Assembly (NCBI GenBank): GCA_022353185.1
Contig: JAKRWB010000342.1
Coordinates: 1 to 5,910, forward strand
Direction of reading: 5' to 3'
DNA from: ANME-2 cluster archaeon
GTDB lineage: Archaea > Halobacteriota > Methanosarcinia > Methanosarcinales > Methanocomedenaceae
Length of the DNA: 5,910 nt
The notes beneath the pieces are model-generated. The model saw only the letters and a list, made by a program, of their open reading frames with translations, made no database searches and was not told the DNA's origin. The position numbers and the translations under genes are program-made. Shown here piece after piece: positions 1 to 5,910 of this stretch. Every line of letters starts with the position of its first letter. The stretch's first letter is position 1.

Positions 1-116
1 AATTTTCTATCGAAATTTTCTATCGAAATTTTCTATCGAAATTTTCTATCGAAATTTTCTATCGAAATTTTCTATCAAACTTCCTATTGAAACTTTCTAT
101 TGAAACTTTCTATTGA
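1..116. repeat. 13-bp AT-rich tandem repeat array (about nine copies, open at left edge)
   Basis: The unit AATTTTCTATCGA is repeated without spacers. Copies at 1-13, 14-26, 27-39, 40-52 and 53-65 are identical. The next copy (66-77) has lost one base (CTATCAAA where CTATCGAAA is expected). Copies at 78-90, 91-103 and 104-116 are diverged versions of the form AACTTTCTATTGA, and a fragment (AATTTGA) follows. The array begins at base 1, so it probably continues to the left. It lies downstream of the last gene of the minus-strand operon. Identical copies on the left and drifted copies on the right are typical of a minisatellite renewed by slippage or unequal recombination. Function is unknown. 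Confidence 0.95.
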
Positions 117-136
117 AATTTGATGTTACATGTGTT

Positions 137-152
137 TAAGATAAATAAATAA
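137..152 (-). terminator. possible weak T-rich terminator after the pilus operon
   Basis: Just past the stop codon of the last operon gene, the minus strand reads GTTATTTATTTATCTT. Archaeal transcription often ends at T-rich runs without a strong hairpin. The run here is interrupted by A residues and no stem-loop precedes it, so this is a tentative call. The A-rich minus-strand sequence of the adjacent repeat array offers no better site inside the window. Confidence 0.25.
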
Positions 153-158
153 CTACCT

Positions 159-1136
159 TCATATCACGAACACAAAGGTGAACCAGGCAATCAATACTAA
201 TACCACAGAATGTTTCAATCCTGCCATTGCTTCACCTTCCCCCATCTGTCCGGCTACCAGACCCGAAGAAAACCCCTGTATCAATGATGCATGGAAGAAC
301 AGGCGGTTGAAAGTCTCAGGATTAAAAACGCCTACGAATTTTTCAGCTCCACCACCGGTTCTGGCAGCACTGATACCAGCTTCAGCCATCACAGGAATGA
401 AGCTGTAAGACAGTATCCCGATAACGAACAGGAATACAAAGAATGACATGTAACTGATGACTACATATATGACCATGTTGCTGAGCCTTTCTCGTTCCAA
501 TAGTTTAATGGTATAAGCATCAGTAGCAGCTACTTCCAGTACATCCGGGACATTACCACCAGCCCGACTGGCCTGGTTTATCAATGCTACAGAACGATGT
601 ATCAGTGGCGTTTCAACCCTGTCAGCAAATTTTTCAAGGGCTTCTTCAAATGATATACCCCAGGATAGCATGGAATCGATTTGCCTAATCTCCGGACTTA
701 GTTCTCCATACTCACCTTTAGCAATCGTGTTGACTGAGCGAGTAAGAGTCATCCCTGACCGGTTCATCTCGGCAACATCCCTGAGGAAATTAGGGAAATA
801 TTCTTCAATCTTCTTGACAGTCCGTCTGTGAGTATATTGAAGTATTCCCGGCGGGATTATGATAATCAATATGCTGAACAGCACAACATGATCAAAAGCA
901 GGAGTGAATCCGGTTTGTAAACCGCCAAGTATCATGAAGGTTATGGCAATAGGAAGGCTGAAAAACATTCCATAAATTGGCTGTCTTTTCATTTGCTGCT
1001 TAGGTGACTTCAAGAAATTACGTATTTTAATCCATTTCCTGGCTTCGGTCATTTCCAGCAGTACTTTATCCTGGTCTAATCCCTCTGATGAAAAATCATC
1101 ACGTTCAAGATTATCCGGTATTATCTCATCTACCAT
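159..1136 (-). CDS. type II/IV secretion platform protein, GspF/TadC family (second of pair)
   Basis: This 325-aa polytopic membrane protein should form part of the inner platform of an archaeal type IV filament machine, on which the hexameric ATPase acts. The N-terminus (about 1-50) is charged and cytoplasmic. Hydrophobic segments lie near 54-74, 83-99, 220-246, 279-297 and 307-325. The loop at about 112-210 is the T2SSF cytoplasmic helical domain, with FPNFLRDVAEM, a repeated G-x-S/T pattern and NQASRAGGNVPDVLE (187-201). The C-terminal part contains HASLIQG, SGLVAGQMGEG and GLKHSV, which I recall as typical of archaeal members of this family. A glycine-rich loop sits at about 261-263. The start ATG at 1136 is 3 nt after the stop of the previous gene and has a strong ribosome binding site. 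The protein ends within its last membrane helix. The family is clear; the exact filament served is not. Confidence 0.9.
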   Translation of the reverse strand: MVDEIIPDNLERDDFSSEGLDQDKVLLEMTEARKWIKIRNFLKSPKQQMKRQPIYGMFFSLPIAITFMILGGLQTGFTPAFDHVVLFSILIIIIPPGILQYTHRRTVKKIEEYFPNFLRDVAEMNRSGMTLTRSVNTIAKGEYGELSPEIRQIDSMLSWGISFEEALEKFADRVETPLIHRSVALINQASRAGGNVPDVLEVAATDAYTIKLLERERLSNMVIYVVISYMSFFVFLFVIGILSYSFIPVMAEAGISAARTGGGAEKFVGVFNPETFNRLFFHASLIQGFSSGLVAGQMGEGEAMAGLKHSVVLVLIAWFTFVFVI

Positions 1137-1139
1137 TGC

Positions 1140-2066
1140 TTACACCTCCGGAGTAATGCTGGAAATAAGTATTACAAATATAAGGGTGGCTATAGGAATT
1201 GCGACGTATATCAGTAAATACATCAACATTAGATCCATTCCACCCATTGTGGCCATAACCGACATCATCACAATCAAAAATAGAGGGCCGGCAACAAATG
1301 CTGTGATATATGTCTCAGCAATCAGTCCCAGTGTCTCAAGGAACTCTTGTTGTTCTCGTCTATTCTCAATAACGTACTGCTGGGCTTTGATTTTGAAATA
1401 AGATTCCAAATCACCGCCTGATGAGACGATAGTAATTGCGCCTTGAAGAAATTCCTGAAACCTGTAAGATGGAGTTGTAGAGGCAACAGTCTTCATAGCT
1501 TGAACAAGGTCATTACCAAGCACTTTTATGTCCCTTACAATATATGATGCTTCTTTTGCTGCTTCACCGTATATTGTATTCTTTGCGAGACTGCTTAAAA
1601 TATCGAGTGGTATCACACCGGCACCCGACATTGCAGACATATAGTGCACTGCATAGGGAAGCATAATATCGATATTTCGTTTTCGATCACTGTTAATGGC
1701 TTTTGGAGCATTCAAGAAAGCAACATATGTCCCTCCACCTAAAACAACAATAAGGAAAATGGTAGTTACCACCTTTAAAAAAATATTCTTATACTCGTGG
1801 AACCCTTCAAAAATATCAGTTATTATCGAGCGCGAAAGTGTAATGTCTGGTGCACCAAACAGTGATACAAATAAAACTGCTATTATTAGTCCAAATATTG
1901 CCATCAATATGGAACACATTACCGCCAGTGACAGGTACATATCATAACTAATGTTCAATCTGCTCTTGAGCAAATCCTGTCTCAAGTCAAAGTAATGTTC
2001 GCGCCGTTTTTTGAAGTATTCCCCGAATAAATGGTAAGAATAACTACTAACATGTCTAATTACCAT
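1140..2066 (-). CDS. type II/IV secretion platform protein, GspF/TadC (TadB-like) family (first of pair)
   Basis: This 308-aa membrane protein has the same general plan as its downstream neighbour: a basic cytoplasmic N-terminus (about 1-40, rich in K/R/Y), hydrophobic segments near 44-71 and 97-118, a cytoplasmic T2SSF helical region (about 130-245) and hydrophobic segments near 247-272 and 279-302. Family-like motifs are MLPYAVHYMSAMSGAGVIPLD (from 135) and IVSSGGDLESYF (213-224), the counterpart of the AGGN motif in the second platform protein. Its role is inferred: membrane anchor and rotor-like platform for the ATPase. The ATG at 2066 lies inside the end of the ATPase gene (11-nt overlap), and only a weak GGAAAG lies upstream, so translation is probably coupled to the ATPase. 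The two platform genes are quite different in sequence, so the duplication is old. Confidence 0.9.
   Translation of the reverse strand: MVIRHVSSYSYHLFGEYFKKRREHYFDLRQDLLKSRLNISYDMYLSLAVMCSILMAIFGLIIAVLFVSLFGAPDITLSRSIITDIFEGFHEYKNIFLKVVTTIFLIVVLGGGTYVAFLNAPKAINSDRKRNIDIMLPYAVHYMSAMSGAGVIPLDILSSLAKNTIYGEAAKEASYIVRDIKVLGNDLVQAMKTVASTTPSYRFQEFLQGAITIVSSGGDLESYFKIKAQQYVIENRREQQEFLETLGLIAETYITAFVAGPLFLIVMMSVMATMGGMDLMLMYLLIYVAIPIATLIFVILISSITPEV
1145..1149 (-). promoter_or_regulatory. strong Shine-Dalgarno site for platform protein 2
   Basis: The minus strand reads GGAGGTGTAAGCA directly before the ATG at 1136, with 8 nt between GGAGG and the start codon. The site overlaps the last codons of the preceding platform gene, so it serves an internal operon start and confirms this start choice. 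It is clearly stronger than the sites before the other two operon genes, which may raise translation of the last gene. Confidence 0.85.
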
Positions 2067-4143
2067 AGAGTTCTTTCCTCACAATTTCCATCAACGTTCC
2101 TGGCTCACGATAGTACGTTACAACAATCTTGGCCACATCTTCATAATGTTTAACATTTTTCATCCGCGCCCATTCAAGAATCTCCTGTCTTCGTTTGAGT
2201 TCATCCTGAAGACGTTCATCATTCCATCCTCTGTTTTGCATTATGGATTCAAATACATATGACCTTCCAGAATAAAAGAATTCATCTTTTGATGCATTCC
2301 ATGTGAAAACCTCGTTAGTCAGTAATTCTCCGGTCCTGGCATCAACTCCTACAATTTCTGTAACAGATTTGGCCCGTCTTACTCTTTCTTCACCAACCCT
2401 TACTTGCACCTGAATTATTACTACATCAAGGGCCTGGAGCATTATCCTGGGCACATTTATGGGGGGATTCTCAAGACGGTGTACCACAGATTGCACAGAA
2501 TCTGCATGCATGGTCGAGAAGGTAGTGTGACCTGTACTCATTGCCTGGAATAACACATACGCCTCTTCACCCCGCACTTCACCTACAAGCAGGAATTCAG
2601 GACGCTGCCTCAATGCTGCCCTTAACAGGTCGTACATATCAATTGAACCCGCTTCTCCACCAGTGAAAGTTTCCCGGGTTACACCAGCTATCCAGTTAGG
2701 ATGCGGCAGGTTCAATTCCCTGGTATCCTCTATGGAAACGATTTTCGTCTCTGGTGGAATGAACAGAGCTATGGCATTCATTGAAGTGGTTTTTCCTGAA
2801 GCAGTACCACCTGCAAAAATAAGATTCTTGTTATTCTCTGCAGCTAACCACAAATAGGCTGCAATGGATGTAGAATAAGTATGAAAGTCTATGAGATCGG
2901 GTGGAGTCAGCGGGCTTTCCTTGAATTTCCTGATAGTAAAGGAACTGCCTCTTGTGGTCACTTCCCGTCCCAGTGTCAACTGTATCCTTGAACCGTCAGG
3001 CATTGTGGCATCAAGTAGCGGGTCAGCAATAGAGATGTGCCTTCCACATATCTGTGCTATCCTGGTAACAAAGCCGTCAAGTTTTGACTCATCATCAAAT
3101 TTAATATCAGCCTCGATTGAATCGTACTTCCGGTGGTATACAAACAGGGATGAATGTGGACCATCACAGGAAACATCCTCAAGATTAGAGTCATGCATTA
3201 ACGGGTCTATAATTCCATATCCCATAAACTCGGTAAACAGGAAATACATTATCTTAGTAAAGGATATCGTATCAATTTTTATTTGATAATCCCAAAGGAT
3301 ATCTATCACTTTCTCCCGTAGATATTTCTTAGCACCACTTTTTTCCAGCTGGGTAAGGTTTACATCAAGGGTTTCACTAAGTCTCATTTTTAGCTCAGCG
3401 AAAAGTTGTTTTTCGCCCTCACTCAATTTTGGCTCAAGGGTTTGGTATAGATGACTATGGGTGTTAGGATTATAGACAACCCTGACGTAAGCATAGGGCT
3501 CATTCACTTCATAGACTTCAACTTCATCATAGGGGAAATTTTCTGGTAAAGATAAATCAACCAAAATTCCGTGCTTTTCCAGATCATAATCTTCAAGCAC
3601 TATCTTTTCACGCTTAAAGCGCTTAGTAATGCGTTCAATAAAAGAAAGTTTGGGAATTGGTATTTCTTCAACGTCTGGAGATATGACCTCTTCAGTTTCC
3701 AGTTGAGTGATTTCCTTTAAAGTCTTCTCCCATATTGATTCTACGGAATCTGGCAATACTACTCTTTTGTGTTCTATTGCGCGACTGTCGCCGATACGTT
3801 TTCTCAACCTATCAACATTAAGTTTGTCTCCATCTGGCATGATAAGTTCAGACAGCAAGGGTTCTGAACTTGCAGATTCAGGTTGCATTGTATTGAGATC
3901 TACAATATTGTTTTCGGCATCTTGCACCTCATCAGCAGTTTCCAGTTCAGTTATATTATCTTGAGGTGTATCAGGAGTAGATATTTCGGATGACTCAATC
4001 TGTTCAGGTTTAGTTCCGTTTTCACCTTCATTGAAAGTATCTGGCATAACCTTTCGATGGTCTCTCATTATGCGGGTATTTTCAACCGATTTCAATCTAC
4101 TTTTAAGGTCGATTTGATCTGCCTCCGAATCATTTTTTAACAT
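2056..4143 (-). CDS. type II/IV secretion (type IV filament) ATPase, GspE/TadA/ArlI superfamily
   Basis: This cytoplasmic hexameric ATPase powers filament assembly or secretion. All family motifs are present (numbering from the ATG at 4143): Walker A GGTASGKTT at 445-453 with K451; Asp box EDTRE at 472-476; Walker B VGEVR at 520-524 with E522; His box GHTTFSTMH at 538-546. The N-terminal catalytic subdomain includes MPDGSRIQ (381-388) and RGSSFTIRKF (398-407). The conserved fold starts near residue 181. Before it lies an acidic, probably disordered extension of about 165 residues, which makes the protein (695 aa) longer than ArlI (roughly 500-560) or TadA. I chose ATG 4143, which is preceded by AAAGGT at 6-nt spacing. 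A TTG at 4173 would add ten residues but has no ribosome binding site. The gene is first in the operon and overlaps the first platform gene by 11 nt. No archaellum genes are adjacent, so ArlI itself is unlikely. Confidence 0.93.
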   Translation of the reverse strand: MLKNDSEADQIDLKSRLKSVENTRIMRDHRKVMPDTFNEGENGTKPEQIESSEISTPDTPQDNITELETADEVQDAENNIVDLNTMQPESASSEPLLSELIMPDGDKLNVDRLRKRIGDSRAIEHKRVVLPDSVESIWEKTLKEITQLETEEVISPDVEEIPIPKLSFIERITKRFKREKIVLEDYDLEKHGILVDLSLPENFPYDEVEVYEVNEPYAYVRVVYNPNTHSHLYQTLEPKLSEGEKQLFAELKMRLSETLDVNLTQLEKSGAKKYLREKVIDILWDYQIKIDTISFTKIMYFLFTEFMGYGIIDPLMHDSNLEDVSCDGPHSSLFVYHRKYDSIEADIKFDDESKLDGFVTRIAQICGRHISIADPLLDATMPDGSRIQLTLGREVTTRGSSFTIRKFKESPLTPPDLIDFHTYSTSIAAYLWLAAENNKNLIFAGGTASGKTTSMNAIALFIPPETKIVSIEDTRELNLPHPNWIAGVTRETFTGGEAGSIDMYDLLRAALRQRPEFLLVGEVRGEEAYVLFQAMSTGHTTFSTMHADSVQSVVHRLENPPINVPRIMLQALDVVIIQVQVRVGEERVRRAKSVTEIVGVDARTGELLTNEVFTWNASKDEFFYSGRSYVFESIMQNRGWNDERLQDELKRRQEILEWARMKNVKHYEDVAKIVVTYYREPGTLMEIVRKELYGN

Positions 4144-4149
4144 AGTCAA

Positions 4150-4155
4150 ACCTTT
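4150..4155 (-). promoter_or_regulatory. partial Shine-Dalgarno site deciding the ATPase start
   Basis: The minus strand reads AAAGGT, then 6 nt, then the ATG at 4143. AGGT is a 4-base match to the archaeal anti-Shine-Dalgarno. A second purine run, GGAGA (4157-4161), lies 13 nt from the ATG, which is too far for ideal use. The alternative TTG start at 4173 is preceded only by A/T-rich sequence, so the ATG is preferred. Confidence 0.5.
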
Positions 4156-4164
4156 GTCTCCAAT

Positions 4165-4180
4165 GCTACACAATTAATTT
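4165..4180. repeat. 16-bp direct repeat, copy 1, in the divergent promoter region
   Basis: GCTACACAATTAATTT matches copy 2 at 4231-4246 at 14 of 16 positions, with a shared 9-base core ACACAATTA. The two copies start 66 bp apart and have the same orientation. This copy lies over the predicted transcription start of the pilus operon, where a bound regulator could block initiation. It is a candidate operator; the binding role is inference. Confidence 0.5.
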
Positions 4181-4200
4181 TTTTCATTCAAATTGATGTA

Positions 4201-4208
4201 ATATTAAA
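4201..4208 (-). promoter_or_regulatory. candidate TATA box for the pilus operon
   Basis: The minus strand contains TTTAATAT, close to the archaeal TATA consensus, preceded by the purine-rich GAATAGA where a BRE would sit. Transcription starting about 25 nt downstream would begin near 4179, leaving a leader of roughly 36 nt before the ATG at 4143. This fits the use of a Shine-Dalgarno site for that gene. The region is AT-rich, so a chance match is possible. Confidence 0.4.
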
Positions 4209-4230
4209 TCTATTCGTAATTTGAGATTCT

Positions 4231-4246
4231 GCCACACAATTACTTT
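4231..4246. repeat. 16-bp direct repeat, copy 2, in the divergent promoter region
   Basis: GCCACACAATTACTTT is the partner of the copy at 4165-4180, differing at two positions. It lies upstream of the candidate TATA box of the minus-strand operon and upstream of the TATA-like sequences of elp3, so it could affect either gene direction. The adjacent CTTTAATTA (4243-4251) is itself a weak TATA-like sequence for the plus strand. Confidence 0.5.
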
Positions 4247-4263
4247 AATTAGTGGTAGGTAAG

Positions 4264-4275
4264 TACTTATAAGTA
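4264..4275 (+). promoter_or_regulatory. 12-bp palindrome with TATA-like core just before elp3
   Basis: TACTTATAAGTA is a perfect palindrome ending 3 nt before the first ATG of elp3. Its core CTTATAAG resembles a TATA box. If used as one, transcription would start near 4295, downstream of the ATG at 4279 and just before the next in-frame ATG at 4300, giving a nearly leaderless mRNA. Alternatively it is an operator, with the TATA element at CTTTAATTA (4243-4251). The sequence cannot decide between these. Confidence 0.35.
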
Positions 4276-4278
4276 ACG

Positions 4279-5910
4279 ATGACATACGACTTAAATTCTA
4301 TGCAGGAAGACTACTATTTTGCCTGCCGCGAACTATTAAATAAGATATTACAGGGCAACATCAAAACAGAAATTGACCTTAACAGGGAAAAAAAGACGAC
4401 AAGCGCCAAATATCGTCTTAGCAATTTGCCTGGCAATTCACTGATATTATCTCAGGCATTGCCTGATGAGTATGACAGTGTCATTGAATTGCTTCAGAGA
4501 AAACCTGTGAGGACTATTTCAGGTGTAGCTGTAATTGCGGTTATGACATCTCCTGCCCCATGTCCTCACGGCACATGCATACCGTGTCCAGGCGGCCCTT
4601 ATTCTGATTATCATTCCCCTCAGAGTTATATGGGACACGAACCCGCAACAATGAGGGCGATTCAACATGATTATGACCCATATCGCCAGGTTACCGGACG
4701 GCTGGAACAGTTGAAGTTAATAGGACATCCCATAAATAAGGCAGAACTTATCATAATGGGCGGGAGTTTTACTGCAAGGAATGTATGCTACCAGGAATGG
4801 TTTGTAAAGCGGTGTATCGAGGCTATGAACGATTTCGGGGTAAATCACCACACCACTGATACTCCTGAGATTAAAGGTTTCAGGTACTTTGAGGAGGTCC
4901 AGGCGCAAAACGAGACTGCAACAGTGCGCAATGTGGGTATGACTTTCGAGACACGGCCTGATTGGGTTGGCATTGAAGAAGTGGATAGAATGCTGCTCTA
5001 TGGCGGCACCAAAGTTGAGGTTGGTGTGCAGAGCATCTATGACAATGTGCTGGAAAAGATGAACAGGGGGCATGGGGTTTCCCATACAATAAGGGCTAAC
5101 AGTGTGCTGAGGGATTCAGGGTTCAAGGTCGGATTCCACATGATGCCCGGACTTCCGGGTTCGTCTCTTGATATGGACCTTAAGATGTTCGAGACACTGT
5201 TCCAGGATGAGAGGTTCAGGCCTGATTACATGAAAATATACCCGACCCTGGTTACGCCTGGGACCAGGTTATATGATATGTGGAAGTCAGGTGAATATCA
5301 GGCCCTGGAACTGGAAGATGCGGTGGAACTTGTTGCGAATGTAAAGGCCATGCTGCCACCCTGGGTCAGGTTGCAGCGGGTGCAGCGGGATATTCCGGCA
5401 TGGCAGATTGAGGGTGGTGTGACAAAGAGCAATCTCAGGCAACTGGCAGGTGAACGAATGAAGGAGAAAGGAAGTAGGTGTCGCTGTATCAGATGCCGTG
5501 AGGCTGGTCATAAGGGCCTTAAGGGAATCGAGCCTGAGAATGTCAGGCAGGTGGTAGTGTCTTACCGGGCCTGTGGAGGGGAAGAGCATTTCATTTCCTA
5601 TGAAGATATTGAGCAGGATGTGCTTATCGGTTTTCTCAGATTGAGGTATCCACACGCTCTGCACCGGCCAGAACTGGAATCGGCGGCCCTGGTCAGGGAA
5701 CTACATGTGTACGGGTCAATGGTCAGTGTGGGACAAAAGGCAGGGGAGAAGCAGTGGCAGCATAAGGGATACGGTGAAGAGTTGCTCAACGAGGCTGAAA
5801 AATTGGCAAAGGAGGCTGGGTTTGGCAAACTTGCCATCATTAGTGGTATGGGTGTGAGGGGATACTATCGGAAATTGGGTTTTGAGCGGGATGGGGCCTA
5901 TATGTCCAAG
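4279..5910 (+). CDS. elp3: Elp3 tRNA uridine-34 carboxymethyl synthase (radical SAM/GNAT), 3' end cut by window
   Basis: Elp3 uses S-adenosylmethionine and acetyl-CoA to place a carboxymethyl group on C5 of wobble U34 in tRNA; archaeal Elp3 acts without the eukaryotic Elongator partners. The frame is open for 544 codons to the window edge with no stop. Visible motifs: 4Fe-4S cysteines C95-x4-C100-x2-C103 (CPHGTCIPCPGGP); ETRPDW (224-229); EVGVQSIYDNVLEKMNRGH; HMMPGLPG (287-294); IYPTLVTPGT; RVQRDIP; a zinc-type cluster C401-x-C403-x2-C406; and a C-terminal GNAT domain with acetyl-CoA loop QHKGYG (494-499) and YYRKLGF (529-535). Archaeal Elp3 is usually about 530-560 aa and ends soon after a YMxK motif, so YMSK at the edge suggests only a few residues are missing. 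Start: ATG 4279, with an in-frame stop at 4270-4272; ATG 4300 is an alternative. No clear Shine-Dalgarno precedes either, suggesting a leaderless mRNA. The gene is divergent from the pilus operon. Confidence 0.95.
   Translation, partial: MTYDLNSMQEDYYFACRELLNKILQGNIKTEIDLNREKKTTSAKYRLSNLPGNSLILSQALPDEYDSVIELLQRKPVRTISGVAVIAVMTSPAPCPHGTCIPCPGGPYSDYHSPQSYMGHEPATMRAIQHDYDPYRQVTGRLEQLKLIGHPINKAELIIMGGSFTARNVCYQEWFVKRCIEAMNDFGVNHHTTDTPEIKGFRYFEEVQAQNETATVRNVGMTFETRPDWVGIEEVDRMLLYGGTKVEVGVQSIYDNVLEKMNRGHGVSHTIRANSVLRDSGFKVGFHMMPGLPGSSLDMDLKMFETLFQDERFRPDYMKIYPTLVTPGTRLYDMWKSGEYQALELEDAVELVANVKAMLPPWVRLQRVQRDIPAWQIEGGVTKSNLRQLAGERMKEKGSRCRCIRCREAGHKGLKGIEPENVRQVVVSYRACGGEEHFISYEDIEQDVLIGFLRLRYPHALHRPELESAALVRELHVYGSMVSVGQKAGEKQWQHKGYGEELLNEAEKLAKEAGFGKLAIISGMGVRGYYRKLGFERDGAYMSK

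Noticed and set aside
1..116. CRISPR array
   Set aside because: The units are 13 bp, contiguous and without spacers; this is a simple tandem repeat.
178..408. Plus-strand open frames opposite the three operon genes (also near 1156-1401, 1696-1947, 2663-2857, 2891-3286 and 3707-3964)
   Set aside because: They lie antisense to strongly conserved secretion genes, show no recognisable motifs or ribosome binding sites, and have the composition expected of shadow frames.
159..4143. Archaellum motor genes arlI and arlJ
   Set aside because: There are two platform proteins instead of one, no ArlH precedes the ATPase, and the ATPase has a long extension not typical of ArlI.
4144..4278. tRNA or small RNA gene in the divergent intergenic region
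   Set aside because: The stretch is AT-rich, has no cloverleaf arms or strong stems apart from the 12-bp palindrome, and is short enough to be filled by two promoters.
4717..5840. Minus-strand open frames inside elp3 (4717-5085, 4880-5089, 5287-5664, 5598-5840)
   Set aside because: The plus strand encodes all Elp3 motifs continuously across this interval. The minus-strand translations are cysteine-, histidine- and proline-rich without family signals, as expected for antisense reading.
4279..5910. Rise in G+C along elp3 as a sign of gene fusion or recent transfer
   Set aside because: Sample lines go from about 38-42% near the start to about 55-62% near the end, but the protein is a normal, continuous archaeal Elp3, and conserved parts of the pilus operon also reach about 50%. 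Ordinary variation is sufficient.

Overview
The window reads as part of a euryarchaeal chromosome, probably a methanogen or a relative in or near the Methanosarcinales. The evidence is a stand-alone Elp3 with the short archaeal radical-SAM cysteine spacing, a type IV filament ATPase followed by two GspF/TadC-type membrane platform proteins, TATA-like boxes in the intergenic region and GGAGGTG-type ribosome binding sites. The lineage is an inference from gene type only; no rRNA or other marker is present.

Layout from left to right: (i) 1-116, an AT-rich 13-bp tandem repeat that runs off the left edge; (ii) 117-158, a short spacer with a weakly T-rich stretch (minus strand) downstream of the operon; (iii) 159-4143, a tight three-gene minus-strand operon, transcribed right to left: secretion/pilus ATPase (about 695 aa), platform protein 1 (308 aa) and platform protein 2 (325 aa). 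The first junction is an 11-nt overlap and the second a 3-nt gap; (iv) 4144-4278, a short AT-rich divergent promoter region holding a 16-bp near-perfect direct repeat, TATA-like elements and a 12-bp palindrome; (v) 4279-5910, a plus-strand elp3 gene that is open to the right edge and probably lacks only its last few codons.

How the genes work together: the ATPase should form a cytoplasmic hexamer that drives filament assembly through the two polytopic platform proteins. This is the core motor of an archaeal type IV filament machine, with the paired-platform arrangement seen in Tad/Epd-like systems rather than the single ArlJ platform of archaella. No pilin, prepilin peptidase or archaellum accessory gene is visible, so the filament cannot be identified. 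Elp3 modifies the wobble uridine of tRNAs and is probably a functionally unrelated housekeeping neighbour that shares only the intergenic region.

I see no clearly new biological system. The points most worth a second look are the long acidic N-terminal extension of the ATPase with a duplicated basic motif ending in PD, the direct repeats in the divergent promoter, and the 13-bp tandem array.
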